Assembly (NCBI RefSeq): GCF_000174355.1
Contig: NZ_ACIS01000001.1
Coordinates: forward strand, 124,001 to 188,000
Direction of reading: 5' to 3'
Origin: Pseudogulbenkiania ferrooxidans 2002
Lineage (GTDB): Bacteria > Pseudomonadota > Gammaproteobacteria > Burkholderiales > Chromobacteriaceae
DNA length: 64,000 nucleotides
Made by a program: the position numbers and the translations under genes. Below, one piece after another: positions 11,292-22,345 of the stretch (within the stretch, counting starts at the first letter, position 1; each line of letters starts with the position of its first letter). The notes beneath the pieces are model-generated. The model worked only from the letters and a program-made list of their open reading frames with translations, was not told the origin of the DNA and made no database searches.

Positions 11292-11762
11292 GTGGAATTC
11301 AACGCGACACTACTGGGCCAGGCGATTACCTTCGCCATCCTGGTATGGTTCACCATGAAGTTTGTTTGGCCTCCGCTGACCAACATGATGGACGAGCGTG
11401 CCAAGCGTATCGCTGATGGCTTGGCCGCGGCAGAGCGTGGCAAACAGGATCTGGAAGCTGCTGAAAAGCGTGCCGGCGATGAGCTGCGCAAAGCCAAGCA
11501 GCAAGCGACCGAAATCGTGATGGCCGCCGAAAAGCGCGCCTCCCAGATCGTGGAAGAAGCGAAAGAAACGGCCCGTACCGAGGGTGCCCGTCTGGTTGCT
11601 GAAGCCAAGTCCGATATCGATCAGGAAGTGCTGCGTGCCAAGGAGACCCTGCGCGAGCATGTGGCCTCGCTGGCTGTAGCCGGTGCGGAAAAAATCCTGC
11701 GCCACGAGATCGACAAGGCCAAGCACGCTGAACTGCTTGCCTCCATCAAAGCGGAGTTTTAA
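11292..11762 (+). CDS. atpF: F1Fo ATP synthase subunit b
   Basis: 156 residues: one N-terminal membrane helix (about 5-25) followed by a long charged coiled coil, the peripheral stalk that joins Fo to F1. The start is GTG 11292, with GGAGGA at 11278-11283 as ribosome site; the resulting [19 protein letters not shown] aligns with the E. coli-type NATILGQAIAFVLFV start. It is followed seven bases later by atpH. Confidence 0.97.
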   Translation: MEFNATLLGQAITFAILVWFTMKFVWPPLTNMMDERAKRIADGLAAAERGKQDLEAAEKRAGDELRKAKQQATEIVMAAEKRASQIVEEAKETARTEGARLVAEAKSDIDQEVLRAKETLREHVASLAVAGAEKILRHEIDKAKHAELLASIKAEF

Positions 11763-11769
11763 TTAACTC

Positions 11770-12306
11770 ATGGCAGAACTCATTACCGTAGCAAGGCCCT
11801 ACGCCCAAGCGGTATACAGCCTTGCCACCGAGCAGCAGCGACTGGATGCCTGGTCCGAGGCTCTCGGTTGGCTGGCTGCCATGGTGAGCAACCCGGACGT
11901 AGCCGATGTGGTTACCAATCCGAAACATACCGCACAAGAGGTTGAGGCGCTGATGCTGGGCGTACTCGGCGAGCGCGCCAGCGAAGACGTCAAACGCTTC
12001 GTCGGCACGCTGATCGAGAACCATCGCCTGACGTTGCTGCCGTTCATCACCGAACAGTTCGAGCTGCTCAAGGCCGAGGCCGAAGGCGCCATCGACGCGA
12101 CTGTCGAAAGCGCTTTCCCGCTCACCGACGAGCAAGCGGCCGAACTCACCGGCATGCTTTCCAAGAAGTACGGCAAGTCCGTGCGTCTTGACGTGCATGT
12201 GGCCCCCGAGCTGATTGGCGGGGTGCGGGTGCTGATCGGCGACGACGTCATCGACGCGTCCGTGCGCGGCAAACTGCACACCATGGCAGCTAGCCTCAAG
12301 AATTAG
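11770..12306 (+). CDS. atpH: F1Fo ATP synthase subunit delta
   Basis: 178 residues, the cap of the stator stalk (OSCP homologue). The start [19 protein letters not shown] is typical and the C-terminal part [21 protein letters not shown] is the conserved subunit-b contact region. Direct context between atpF and atpA confirms it. Confidence 0.97.
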   Translation: MAELITVARPYAQAVYSLATEQQRLDAWSEALGWLAAMVSNPDVADVVTNPKHTAQEVEALMLGVLGERASEDVKRFVGTLIENHRLTLLPFITEQFELLKAEAEGAIDATVESAFPLTDEQAAELTGMLSKKYGKSVRLDVHVAPELIGGVRVLIGDDVIDASVRGKLHTMAASLKN

Positions 12307-12314
12307 GAGAGATC

Positions 12315-13859
12315 ATGCAGTTGAACCCCTCTGAGATCAGCGATCTGATCAAAGCCAAGATCCAGAACCTGGCCGAAGGCTCCGAGACCCGTACCAAAGG
12401 TACCGTGATCTCCGTGACCGACGGTATCGTTCGTGTCCATGGCCTGGCAGACGTGATGCAGGGCGAAATGCTCGAATTCCCGGGCAACACCTTTGGCCTC
12501 GCCATGAACCTGGAGCGTGACTCCGTGGGCGCCGTAATTCTCGGCGAATACGAGCACATCTCCGAGGGCGACGAAGTCAAGTGTACCGGCCGCATTCTGG
12601 AAGTTCCGGTTGGTCCGGAACTGGTAGGTCGCGTGGTGAACGCGCTGGGTCAGCCGATCGACGGCAAGGGCCCGCTCAACGCCAAGCTGTCCTCCCCGAT
12701 CGAAAAGATCGCCCCGGGTGTGATCGCCCGTAAATCGGTTGACCAGCCGATGCAGACCGGCCTGAAGTCGATCGACTCCATGGTTCCGGTAGGCCGCGGC
12801 CAGCGTGAGCTGATCATTGGCGACCGCCAGACCGGTAAGACCGCCGTAGCGCTGGACGCGATCATCAACCAGAAAGGCACCGGCGTCATTTGTATTTACG
12901 TCGCCGTCGGCCAGAAGGCTTCGTCGATCGCCAACGTGGTACGCAAGCTGGAAGAACACGGCGCTATGGGTCACACCATCGTGGTGGCCGCTGCCGCTTC
13001 CGAAGCTGCCGCGCTGCAGTTCATTGCACCGTACTCCGGCTGCACCATGGGCGAATACTTCCGCGACAGCGGCGAAGATGCGCTGATCGTGTACGACGAC
13101 CTGTCCAAGCAAGCTGTTGCCTACCGTCAGATCTCGCTGCTGCTGCGTCGTCCGCCGGGCCGCGAAGCCTACCCGGGCGACGTGTTCTATCTCCACTCCC
13201 GTCTGCTGGAACGCGCTTCCCGCATCAACGAGGAAGAGGTAGAGAAGCTGACCAAGGGTGCCGTGAAGGGCAAGACCGGTTCGCTGACCGCCCTGCCGAT
13301 CATCGAAACCCAGGCTGGTGACGTGTCCGCCTTCGTTCCGACCAACGTGATTTCGATTACCGACGGTCAGATCTTCCTGGAAACCGACCTGTTCAACGCG
13401 GGTATCCGTCCGGCCATCAACGCCGGTATCTCGGTATCGCGCGTCGGTGGTGCGGCTCAGACCAAGGTGATCAAGAAGCTCGGCGGCGGTATTCGTCTGG
13501 CGCTGGCCCAGTACCGCGAACTGGCTGCGTTCTCGCAGTTTGCTTCCGATCTGGACGAAGCCACCCGCAAGCAGCTGCAGCACGGCGAGATCGTTACCGA
13601 ACTGATGAAGCAGAAGCAGTTCGCCACCCTGTCGACCGCCGAAATGGCGCTGACGCTGTGGGCGGTGAACAAGGGTTACTACGAAGACGTGCCGGTCAAG
13701 AAGGCGCTGGCGTTCGAAGCCGCGTTCCTGGCCTACGTCCGTGCTAACCACGCCGACGTTCTGAAGGCAACCGACGCCTCCGGTAACTTGACTGACGACC
13801 ACGAGAAGGTACTGGCCAAGGCGATCGAATCGTTCAAGGCTGGCTACAGCTTCAACTGA
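12315..13859 (+). CDS. atpA: F1Fo ATP synthase subunit alpha
   Basis: 514 residues, the non-catalytic nucleotide-binding subunit of F1. The P-loop GDRQTGKT is at 169-176 and the regulatory region [14 protein letters not shown] follows; the arginine-finger region [17 protein letters not shown] is intact. The ribosome site AGGAGA is just upstream. Confidence 0.98.
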   Translation: MQLNPSEISDLIKAKIQNLAEGSETRTKGTVISVTDGIVRVHGLADVMQGEMLEFPGNTFGLAMNLERDSVGAVILGEYEHISEGDEVKCTGRILEVPVGPELVGRVVNALGQPIDGKGPLNAKLSSPIEKIAPGVIARKSVDQPMQTGLKSIDSMVPVGRGQRELIIGDRQTGKTAVALDAIINQKGTGVICIYVAVGQKASSIANVVRKLEEHGAMGHTIVVAAAASEAAALQFIAPYSGCTMGEYFRDSGEDALIVYDDLSKQAVAYRQISLLLRRPPGREAYPGDVFYLHSRLLERASRINEEEVEKLTKGAVKGKTGSLTALPIIETQAGDVSAFVPTNVISITDGQIFLETDLFNAGIRPAINAGISVSRVGGAAQTKVIKKLGGGIRLALAQYRELAAFSQFASDLDEATRKQLQHGEIVTELMKQKQFATLSTAEMALTLWAVNKGYYEDVPVKKALAFEAAFLAYVRANHADVLKATDASGNLTDDHEKVLAKAIESFKAGYSFN

Positions 13860-13900
13860 GCCTTTCGGCCAACGTTGTAGTCAACTGAAAGGTTCAGGAA

Positions 13901-14767
13901 ATGGCAGTCGGAAAAGAGATTCTCACCAAGATCCGAAGCGTGCAGAACACGCAGAAGATCACCCGCGCGATGCAGATGGTGGCAACCTCCAAGATGCGCA
14001 AAACGCAAGAGCGTATGCGCGCTGCCCGTCCTTACGCCGAGAAGGTGCGTACCGTCATGGCGCACCTCGCTCAGGCTAATGCGGATCTTGAGCATCCACT
14101 GCTTGCCCGTCGCGACGTCATCAAGCGTGCCGGCATCATTGTCGTTACCTCGGACAAGGGCTTGTGTGGCGGTTTGAACGCCAACATCCTCAAGCGCTTC
14201 TTCTCCAAGGTGAAGGAACTGCAAGATGCCGACGTCAAGGTCGACGTGTGCTGCCTCGGTCAGAAAGGTCTTTCTGCCGCCCAGCGCACCCGCCTGAACG
14301 TGACGGCGAGCGCGGTCCATCTGGGCGATGTGCCCAAGATGGACAAACTGATTGGCCCGCTTACAGTGATGTTGAAGCAGTACGCCGATGGCGAACTGGA
14401 CGCGGTCTACATCGTGTATTCCCGCTTCATCAATACGATGAAGCAGGAGCCGGCCCTGGAACAGCTGCTTCCGCTGTCCCCGGACAACATGGTGGTCGAG
14501 CACACGCACTCGTGGGATTACCTCTACGAGCCGAATGCGCTCGACGTCATGGAGTTCCTGGTCAAGCGTTACATCGAATCGGTGGTGTACCAGTCGGTAG
14601 CCGAAAACATGGCTTCCGAACAGGCTGCCCGTATGGTGGCGATGAAGTCCGCCACCGACAACGCGGGTAACGCCATCAAGCAGCTGCGACTCGTGTACAA
14701 CAAGTCGCGCCAGGCAGCGATTACCAAGGAATTGTCCGAAATCGTGTCCGGTGCCGCAGCGGTGTAA
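13901..14767 (+). CDS. atpG: F1Fo ATP synthase subunit gamma
   Basis: 288 residues, the rotor shaft. It begins with the conserved coiled-coil helix ([28 protein letters not shown]) and ends with the second helix [22 protein letters not shown]. In the 41-base gap after atpA the sequence TTCGGCCAAC at 13864-13873 is a minus-strand copy of the window's repeated 10-mer. Confidence 0.97.
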   Translation: MAVGKEILTKIRSVQNTQKITRAMQMVATSKMRKTQERMRAARPYAEKVRTVMAHLAQANADLEHPLLARRDVIKRAGIIVVTSDKGLCGGLNANILKRFFSKVKELQDADVKVDVCCLGQKGLSAAQRTRLNVTASAVHLGDVPKMDKLIGPLTVMLKQYADGELDAVYIVYSRFINTMKQEPALEQLLPLSPDNMVVEHTHSWDYLYEPNALDVMEFLVKRYIESVVYQSVAENMASEQAARMVAMKSATDNAGNAIKQLRLVYNKSRQAAITKELSEIVSGAAAV

Positions 14768-14801
14768 GCCGGTAACAGACTGTAAAAGTTTATTGAGTTA
14801 G

Positions 14802-16205
<1,404 letters not shown>

Positions 16206-16220
16206 CCAAGGAGAGGGCTC

Positions 16221-16643
16221 ATGGCCAAGATGCATGTGGAAGTGGTCAGCACCGAACAGCTCATCTACTCGGGTGAGGCAGAATTCCTCGTGGCTCCGGC
16301 CCAGGAAGGCGAGATCGGTGTGTATCCGCGACACGTGCCGCTGCTGACCCGTATCAAGCCCGGCGTACTGCGTCTGACAGTGCCGGGCTCCAAGGACGAG
16401 GTACTGGTGGCGGTGTCGGGCGGCATGATGGAAGTGCAACCGACCCACATCACTGTTCTGGCCGATACGGCGATTCGCGGTGAGGATATCGACGAGGCTC
16501 GTGCCAACGAGGCCAAGCGTGCCGCCGAGGAAACGTTGAAGAAGTCGGTCGACGACCTCGACACGGCAAAAGCCCACGCCGCGCTGGCGGTGGCGATTGC
16601 CGAGCTGAAGGCGCTCGACTACCTCAGAAAGCGTGTCCACTAA
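16221..16643 (+). CDS. atpC: F1Fo ATP synthase subunit epsilon
   Basis: 140 residues: an N-terminal beta sandwich (KMHVEVVSTEQLIYSGEAEFLVAPAQEGEIGVYPRHVPLLT) and a C-terminal pair of helices that inhibits ATP hydrolysis. Last gene of the operon, followed by a strong terminator. Confidence 0.97.
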   Translation: MAKMHVEVVSTEQLIYSGEAEFLVAPAQEGEIGVYPRHVPLLTRIKPGVLRLTVPGSKDEVLVAVSGGMMEVQPTHITVLADTAIRGEDIDEARANEAKRAAEETLKKSVDDLDTAKAHAALAVAIAELKALDYLRKRVH

Positions 16644-16671
16644 AAGCACGCGAGCAAATCGTGTATAGTGC

Positions 16672-16701
16672 AAGGCTGCCACATCTGTGGCAGCCTTTTT
16701 T
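16672..16701 (+). terminator. Rho-independent terminator of the atp operon
   Basis: The stem AAGGCTGCCACA / TGTGGCAGCCTT with a two-base loop is followed by a T run. It sits 28 bases after atpC and before glmU. Confidence 0.92.
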
Positions 16702-16727
16702 CATTGTTTAACGCATAGTCAACGCTC

Positions 16728-18092
16728 ATGGCCCGACTCAGTATCGTCATTCTCGCTGCCGGCAAAGGCAAGCGCATGTACTCCTCCCTGCCCAAGGTGC
16801 TGCATCCGATCGGGGGCGAACCGATGCTGGCGCGGGTGATCCGCACCGCCCGCTCACTCGACCCGGAAACGCTGGTGGTGGTGTACGGCCACGGCGGCGA
16901 CAAGGTACGGGCGGTGATCGGCGAAACGGCGGTGAGCTGGGCCGAGCAGGCCGAGCAGTTGGGCACCGGGCACGCGCTGAAGATGGCCTTGCCGGCCTTG
17001 CCGGCCGACGGCAAGACGCTGGTACTGTACGGCGACGTTCCGTTAATTACCCAGTCGACGCTGCTGGATCTGGTGGCGGCTGCCGGTGACGAGGTGGCGC
17101 TGCTGACCGACGTGCTCGACAATCCGTCCGGCTACGGCCGCATCGTGCGCGACCAGGAAGGCAGCATTCGCGCCATCGTCGAGGACAAGGACTGCGCGGC
17201 AGAGCAGCAGGCCATCCGCGAGATCAACACTGGCATGCTGGTGCTGCCGAATGCCCGTCTGGCCGGCTGGCTCAGCGCGCTGTCCAACGGCAACGCGCAG
17301 GGCGAATACTATTTGACCGACGTGATCGAGCTGGCGGTACGCGACGGCGTGCGCGTGCACGGTGTCAAGGTGCCGGCATCGTGGCAGGCCGCGGGGGTCA
17401 ACAACAAGGTGCAGCTGGCCGAGCTGGAGCGCATCCTGCAGCAGAACCAGGCGCGTGCCTTGCTGGAAGCCGGCGTCACGCTGGCCGATCCGGCGCGCAT
17501 CGACATCCGCGGCGTGCTGCGCCACGGCCAGGACGTCAGCATCGACGTCGGTTGCGTGTTCGAGGGTGAGGTCGAACTGGGTGAGGGCGTCTCGATCGGC
17601 GCCCACTGCGTGCTGAAGAACGCCAAGGTGGCGGCCGGCAGCAAGATCGCGCCGTTCTCGCACCTGGAAGACGCGGTGGTCGGCGCTGGCTGCAAGATCG
17701 GTCCCTACGCTCGCCTGCGTCCGGGGGCGGAACTCGCCGAGCAGGTGCACATCGGCAATTTTGTCGAGGTGAAGAAGAGCCGCATCGGCGTCGGTTCCAA
17801 GGTCAATCATCTGACCTACATCGGTGACGCCGAAATCGGCAGCGGCAGCAACATCGGTGCCGGCACGGTGACCTGCAACTACGACGGCGTCAACAAATTC
17901 AAGACCGTGATCGGTGACAACGCCTTCGTCGGCTCCGGCACCATGCTGGTGGCGCCGGTGACGGTGGAGGACGGCGCTACCATCGGCGCCGGTTCGGTGA
18001 TCAGCAAGACTGCGCCGGCCGAGGCGCTGACCGTGGCGCGGGCGCGTCAGACCACGGTTGCCGGCTGGCAGCGCCCGCTGAAAAAGGGCTGA
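16728..18092 (+). CDS. glmU: GlmU bifunctional GlcN-1-P acetyltransferase / UDP-GlcNAc pyrophosphorylase
   Basis: 454 residues. The N-terminal uridylyltransferase domain begins with the nucleotide loop ILAAGKGKRMYSSLPKVLHP; the C-terminal half is a left-handed beta helix of hexapeptide repeats (IDVGCVFEGEVELGEGVSIGAHCVLKNAKV). The acetyltransferase part contains SKVNHLTYIGDAEIGSGSNIGAGTVTCNYDG. It makes UDP-GlcNAc for peptidoglycan and lipopolysaccharide and is followed by glmS, giving two of the three steps of the pathway together; glmM is not in the window. Confidence 0.97.
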   Translation: MARLSIVILAAGKGKRMYSSLPKVLHPIGGEPMLARVIRTARSLDPETLVVVYGHGGDKVRAVIGETAVSWAEQAEQLGTGHALKMALPALPADGKTLVLYGDVPLITQSTLLDLVAAAGDEVALLTDVLDNPSGYGRIVRDQEGSIRAIVEDKDCAAEQQAIREINTGMLVLPNARLAGWLSALSNGNAQGEYYLTDVIELAVRDGVRVHGVKVPASWQAAGVNNKVQLAELERILQQNQARALLEAGVTLADPARIDIRGVLRHGQDVSIDVGCVFEGEVELGEGVSIGAHCVLKNAKVAAGSKIAPFSHLEDAVVGAGCKIGPYARLRPGAELAEQVHIGNFVEVKKSRIGVGSKVNHLTYIGDAEIGSGSNIGAGTVTCNYDGVNKFKTVIGDNAFVGSGTMLVAPVTVEDGATIGAGSVISKTAPAEALTVARARQTTVAGWQRPLKKG

Positions 18093-18093
18093 G

Positions 18094-18185
18094 GCACGGT
18101 ACCGTGCAGCCCGGGTAGTGAAAACATCGCGATAACTGTAACCTTCGGCCGGGAATGGCCGGAGGAGGCTTGGGGTGCGACCCCG
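18094..18185 (+). promoter_or_regulatory. Structured leader between glmU and glmS
   Basis: Three consecutive dyads lie in the 107 bases before glmS: the perfect palindrome GCACGGTACCGTGC at 18094-18107, a hairpin CCTTCGGCC / GGCCGGAGG at 18142-18165 with a six-base loop and one G-T pair, and GGGG / CCCC at 18172-18184. The last is close to the glmS ribosome site AAGGAA. None matches the glmS ribozyme. A regulatory role is only suggested by the structure density. Confidence 0.4.
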
Positions 18186-18199
18186 CAAGGAAGACTGAT

Positions 18200-20028
18200 A
18201 TGTGTGGCATTGTCGGCGCGATTGCAGCGCGTAATGTGGTTCCGGTTCTGGTCGAAGGCCTGAAGCGCCTCGAATACCGTGGTTACGACTCGGCCGGCGT
18301 GGCCGTGCTGGCGGGGAACGAGATCCGCCGCGTGCGCCGTGTCGGCCGTGTCGCCGAAATGGAAAGCGCGACCCTGGCCGAAGGCCTCGATGGTCAGCTC
18401 GGCATTGGTCATACCCGCTGGGCGACGCACGGCGGCGTGACCGAACCCAATGCTCACCCGCATATTTCGCACGGCCAGATCGCCGTGGTCCACAACGGCA
18501 TCATCGAAAACCACGAGGCGCAGCGCGAACGGCTCAAGGAGCTGGGCTACCGCTTCGAATCGCAGACCGACACCGAGGTCATCGCCCACTTGGTGCATCA
18601 CTACTATCAGGCTTCGGCCAACCTGTTCGAGGCGGTGCGCAGTACCGTGCGCGAACTGACCGGTGCTTACGCCATCGGCGTGATCGCGCTGGACCGTCCG
18701 GACGAACTGATCTGCGCGCGCATGGGCTGTCCGCTGCTGGTGGGCCTGGGCGACGGTGAGAACTTCATCGCCTCCGACGTCTCGGCGATCCTGTCCGCCA
18801 CACGCCGCGTGATTTTCCTGGAAGAGGGCGATTTGGGCTATATCACCCGCGACGGCGTCAAGCTGATCGACAAGGACGACCAGCCGGTGGAGCGCGCCGT
18901 GCACGTCTCCGACGTCTCGCTGGCCTCGCTCGAGCTAGGCCCGTACAGCCACTTCATGCAGAAGGAAATCCACGAGCAGCCCAAGGCCTTGTCGGACACC
19001 ATCGAAGCGGTACTCGACGCCGGCTTTACCGCGGCGTTGTTCGGCCCCAACGCTGCCGCGCTGCTGCCGACGCTGGAAGGCGTCAAGATTCTTGCCTGCG
19101 GCACCAGCTATTACGCTGGCCTGACCGCCAAATACTGGATCGAGAGCATCGCCGGCGTGCCGTGCGATGTCGAGATCGCCAGCGAATACCGCTACCGCGA
19201 CGCCTGGGCCAACCCCAAGCACCTGGTCGTCACCATCTCGCAGTCGGGTGAAACGCTCGATACCATGGAGGCGCTGAAGTACGCCAAGTCGCTCGGCCAC
19301 ACTGCCGCGCTGTCGATTTGCAACGTGCGTGAATCGGCCATCCCGCGCGCCTCCGAACTGGTGTTCTACACCCGCGCCGGCGCCGAGATCGGCGTCGCCT
19401 CGACCAAGGCCTTCACCACTCAGCTGGTCGCCCTGTTCGCGCTGGCGGTGACGCTGGGCAAGGTGCGCGGCCGCGTCAGCGACGAGCAGCAGGCACAATA
19501 CCTGGACGAGTTGCGCCACCTGCCGGGCAGCGTGCAGCACGCTCTCAACCTCGAGCCGCAGATCAAGGCCTGGGCCGACAAGTTCGCCGCCAAGAACGAC
19601 GCGCTGTTCCTCGGCCGCGGTCTGCACTACCCGATCGCCCTCGAAGGCGCGCTCAAGCTCAAGGAAATCTCCTACATCCACGCCGAAGCCTACCCGGCGG
19701 GCGAACTGAAGCACGGCCCGCTGGCGCTGGTCGACAGCAACATGCCGGTGGTGGTGATCGCGCCGAACGACAGCCTGCTGGAAAAGGTGAAGTCCAATAT
19801 GCAGAAGTGCGCGCGCGTGGCGGTGAACTGTTCGTGTTCGCCGACCTCGACAGCCACTTCAGCGAATCGGAAGGCGTACACGTGATCCGCACCCCGCGTC
19901 ACGTCGGCGTGCTGAGCCCGGTGGTGCATGCCATCCCGGTGCAGCTGCTGGCCTACCACGCGGCGCTGGCGCGCGGCACCGACGTCGACAAGCCACGCAA
20001 TCTAGCCAAATCCGTGACGGTAGAATGA
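18200..20028 (+). CDS. glmS: GlmS glucosamine-6-phosphate synthase, frameshifted near the 3' end
   Basis: GlmS converts fructose 6-phosphate and glutamine to glucosamine 6-phosphate. Met1-Cys2 gives the catalytic N-terminal cysteine (CGIVGA), followed by the glutaminase signature [11 protein letters not shown] and the two SIS domains ([35 protein letters not shown]). The frame breaks at 19801-19806: after KVKSNMQ the expected GAAGTGCGC reads AAGTGCGC, one G short. The remainder ([15 protein letters not shown] through the family C-terminus NLAKSVTVE, stop 20026-20028) continues in another frame. As sequenced, the original frame would stop at 19885 with a wrong 26-residue tail. The gene is normally essential, so a sequencing error is more likely than a real mutation. 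Confidence 0.9.
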
Positions 20029-20056
20029 CTTTGTCATATTTGATTTGACTGGAGCA

Positions 20057-20095
20057 AATAAAGTCTGTCGGATCCGAATAAAGTTCGTCGGAGTC
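20057..20095 (+). repeat. Tandem imperfect 20-bp repeat after glmS
   Basis: Two units with period 20 start AATAAAGT, vary at two bases, then share GTCGGA and a C two bases further on (20057-20076 and 20077-20095). They lie between the glmS stop and its terminator. They may be paired protein-binding sites or the remnant of a mobile-element end. Confidence 0.55.
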
Positions 20096-20106
20096 TGACC
20101 AAAAAG

Positions 20107-20128
20107 AAGGGGCCATTGGCCCCTTTTT
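20107..20128 (+). terminator. Rho-independent terminator downstream of glmS
   Basis: The stem AAGGGGCC / GGCCCCTT with loop ATT is followed by T residues. Confidence 0.9.
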
Positions 20129-20239
20129 ACTTTTCAGGTTGGCGGACGTGCTGAGACTCCGGACGTGAGCACGTTTGGGTACGCTTTGTTGCGAGTCGAT
20201 GCGTGAGACATGGCGTGCAGACCCGTGGGATGGGAGACG

Positions 20240-20878
20240 CTAACCCCCGTTTCCGGCCATGGCGGCGAGCATCGCGTCTCCCATGTCATGGTTTCCACAT
20301 CCTTTGAGTGCATGGGCGGCCCCCAGGATGTCGCGCGCTTCTTCATCTTGGCCAAGCTTGCTCTTGCCAACGAGGCGGGTGATGTCGATCTGCAGCCCGA
20401 TGATCCGCTGCAGCAAGGAGTCAATGTAGTCCCTGGGCGCGTCGGTCATCTTCCATGGGGTGGATTGCGACGCTTCATGCCTGCGGGTCAGCCGGGCGAC
20501 CACGCCGCGCACGTACTTCTCGTCATCGTGGAAATGGATTCGTCCATAGGCGTGGACGACGATGTAGTTCCAGGTCGGCACCTGTCGGTGCGACTCGTGC
20601 TTGGTTGGATACCAGTTTGGCGAGATATACGCTGCGCCGGCCCGAAACACCACCAGCACTTCGGCGCCGTTTGCGACGTCCTGCCAGAGCGGGTTGGCCC
20701 GAGCGATATGGGCTTTGAGTACGCCCAGCTCGCCTTCCTTCGCCGCCAGTTCGAACGGGATATGGTTGGCATCCAGTCCGTTCTTGCCATGCGTGATCAG
20801 GGCGCCGAACGGGTGCTGCGCGATGCATTGGTGCAGGGCGTCGGTGCGGGACTCATTGAAATGGGCGGGCAGGTACAT
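20240..20878 (-). CDS. PaiB-like FMN-binding negative transcriptional regulator family protein
   Basis: 212 residues of the PaiB family, a split-barrel FMN-binding fold named after the Bacillus subtilis regulator of sporulation and protease genes. Start and core are typical: MYLPAHFNE, HPFGALITHGKNGLDANHIPFEL, and SPNWYPTKHESHRQVPTWNYIVVHAYG. Its role in proteobacteria is unclear; many homologues may be flavin enzymes rather than regulators. It is transcribed towards glmS and sits downstream of the LysE-family gene. Confidence 0.85.
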   Translation of the reverse strand: MYLPAHFNESRTDALHQCIAQHPFGALITHGKNGLDANHIPFELAAKEGELGVLKAHIARANPLWQDVANGAEVLVVFRAGAAYISPNWYPTKHESHRQVPTWNYIVVHAYGRIHFHDDEKYVRGVVARLTRRHEASQSTPWKMTDAPRDYIDSLLQRIIGLQIDITRLVGKSKLGQDEEARDILGAAHALKGCGNHDMGDAMLAAMAGNGG

Positions 20879-20966
20879 GTATCGGCTCCATGGCGGGCTG
20901 AGCGAGCGGGCGCACTGCCGGCCTCGCGCCGCCCTGTATTCGATAGGGTGAGAAGGACAACGTGGG

Positions 20967-21587
20967 CTAACCGTTCCGGTTCGCTACGGCGACCAGAACG
21001 CCGAGCGTCAGCATGGTGGCGCCGGACAGGCGGGACAGCAGCCGCGCCTTGGCGGCCTTGGCCGTGCCGGAGGCGAGAATGCGGCTGGCGGCGGCAACGG
21101 CGATCAGGTCCACCAGGCTGTTGAGCAGCACGCAGAGGGTCCCGTACAGGATGAACTGAGGGGCCAGCGGCTGCCGGGCGGAGACGAACTGCGGAATGAA
21201 GGCCAGGAAGAACAGGGCGGTCTTCACGTTGAACACTTCGACGATGATGCCGTCCCGCAACGCCTTGCCCGCTCCGGCCCGCTGCACGAGCGGTGCTTCC
21301 GGGCTTGCTGCTCGGGAGGCCAGCAGGCGGATGCCGAGATACATCAGATAAGCCGCCCCAAGGTATTTCACCACCGCGTAGGCCCATGCCGACTGGGCGA
21401 TCAGCAAGGACAAGCCCAGCGCGCCCGCCAGGACATGCACCATGCCGCCGACGGCGGTGCCCAGCGAAGAAGCGATGCCTTCGGCCCGGCCGCCGGCCGC
21501 GGTGCGGGCGACGACATAGGCGATGCCGGGCCCCGGCGTGATGGCGAGCAGGGTGGCGGCGAGCAGGAAGGTGAGGGATGGCAGCAT
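20967..21587 (-). CDS. LysE/RhtB family amino acid exporter
   Basis: 206 residues with about six hydrophobic segments. The family signature is visible at the N-terminus (LLAATLLAITPGPGIAYVVARTAAGGRAEGIASSLG), followed by KYLGAAYLMYLGIRLL and the VEVFNVKTALFFLAFIPQFV segment. Members expel basic or neutral amino acids or toxic analogues such as canavanine. The gene follows a standalone B3/B4 tRNA-editing domain gene by 19 bases on the same strand, with a divergent XRE-cupin regulator beyond, so the two are probably one operon. Substrate is not readable from sequence. Confidence 0.87.
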   Translation of the reverse strand: MLPSLTFLLAATLLAITPGPGIAYVVARTAAGGRAEGIASSLGTAVGGMVHVLAGALGLSLLIAQSAWAYAVVKYLGAAYLMYLGIRLLASRAASPEAPLVQRAGAGKALRDGIIVEVFNVKTALFFLAFIPQFVSARQPLAPQFILYGTLCVLLNSLVDLIAVAAASRILASGTAKAAKARLLSRLSGATMLTLGVLVAVANRNG

Positions 21588-21606
21588 GGTCGGTTTCCTG
21601 TGTCGG

Positions 21607-22302
21607 TTAGCGGGGGGCGAAGCCGATCAGCGTCGATTCGATGGCGGCGCCGGGCATCATGAGTTGCAGCCCCTGGGTCAAGCGATCGCCCGCCTCGTGC
21701 AGTGCTTCCAGCGGCATCGCCGGCAAGCTCTCCAGAATGAACCACATCTGTTTTGCCTCTGCGCTCAGCCGGGTTCTGACGCCCTGGCGCCAGTTCCAGC
21801 GCCGGCACGTCACCCCGACGTCGTCACGCCACACGACTTCCCCGGCCTCGGGGGATTCATGGGCCGGCGCGCCGTCTTTCAGGGTGTCGAAGCGTTCCGT
21901 GCCATCCGCGATGACCAACCGGGGGACGCCGACGTAGGCGGCGAAGTTTTCGCCACCGACAGGGACGGCGTAGTCGATGCTGATGGCGTTGTACAGGTCG
22001 ACCACCGGGTCGATGCTCGGCAGGCTGCCGTCGCGCAGCACCCGCTTGCACAAGGCTTCGGCCGAGCTCGGGGTGCGCTGCGGCTTGGCGCCGAACTGCC
22101 GGAACACCTCGGCCCAGGCCGATAGATGCGCCTCGGCCCAGGCTGGTCTGGTGGCGGCCAGCGACCGGCAGGCACGGCTCAGGGCCTCGGCCGCCAGCTC
22201 TGGATTGACGATGGGAGCCGCTTCGACGCTGATGCTGAGGGCGCGGAACCCGGGGGCCAGGGTGGCGATGGCGGGATCGATTGACGGCGTGACGGGGAAC
22301 AT
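21607..22302 (-). CDS. Standalone B3/B4 tRNA-editing domain protein
   Basis: 231 residues. The middle and end match the B3/B4 domain that edits mischarged tRNA in phenylalanyl-tRNA synthetase beta: DPVVDLYNAISIDYAVPVGGENFA, then GEVVWRDDVGVTCRRWNWRQGVRT and QMWFILESLPA. Standalone B3/B4 proteins include the canavanyl-tRNA(Arg) deacylase CtdA described in canavanine-using bacteria. ATG 22300-22302 is chosen because AAGGA lies upstream on its strand; longer frames overlap the divergent regulator. The LysE neighbour would fit a toxic amino acid defence pair. The exact substrate is inference. Confidence 0.75.
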   Translation of the reverse strand: MFPVTPSIDPAIATLAPGFRALSISVEAAPIVNPELAAEALSRACRSLAATRPAWAEAHLSAWAEVFRQFGAKPQRTPSSAEALCKRVLRDGSLPSIDPVVDLYNAISIDYAVPVGGENFAAYVGVPRLVIADGTERFDTLKDGAPAHESPEAGEVVWRDDVGVTCRRWNWRQGVRTRLSAEAKQMWFILESLPAMPLEALHEAGDRLTQGLQLMMPGAAIESTLIGFAPR

Positions 22303-22345
22303 CGGAGAATCCTTTAGTGACCGATTTATTCCATTTTGCCGACCA

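Noticed and set aside
18093-18199. glmS ribozyme or riboswitch
   Set aside because: The gap is too short and lacks the ribozyme core; only simple hairpins are present.
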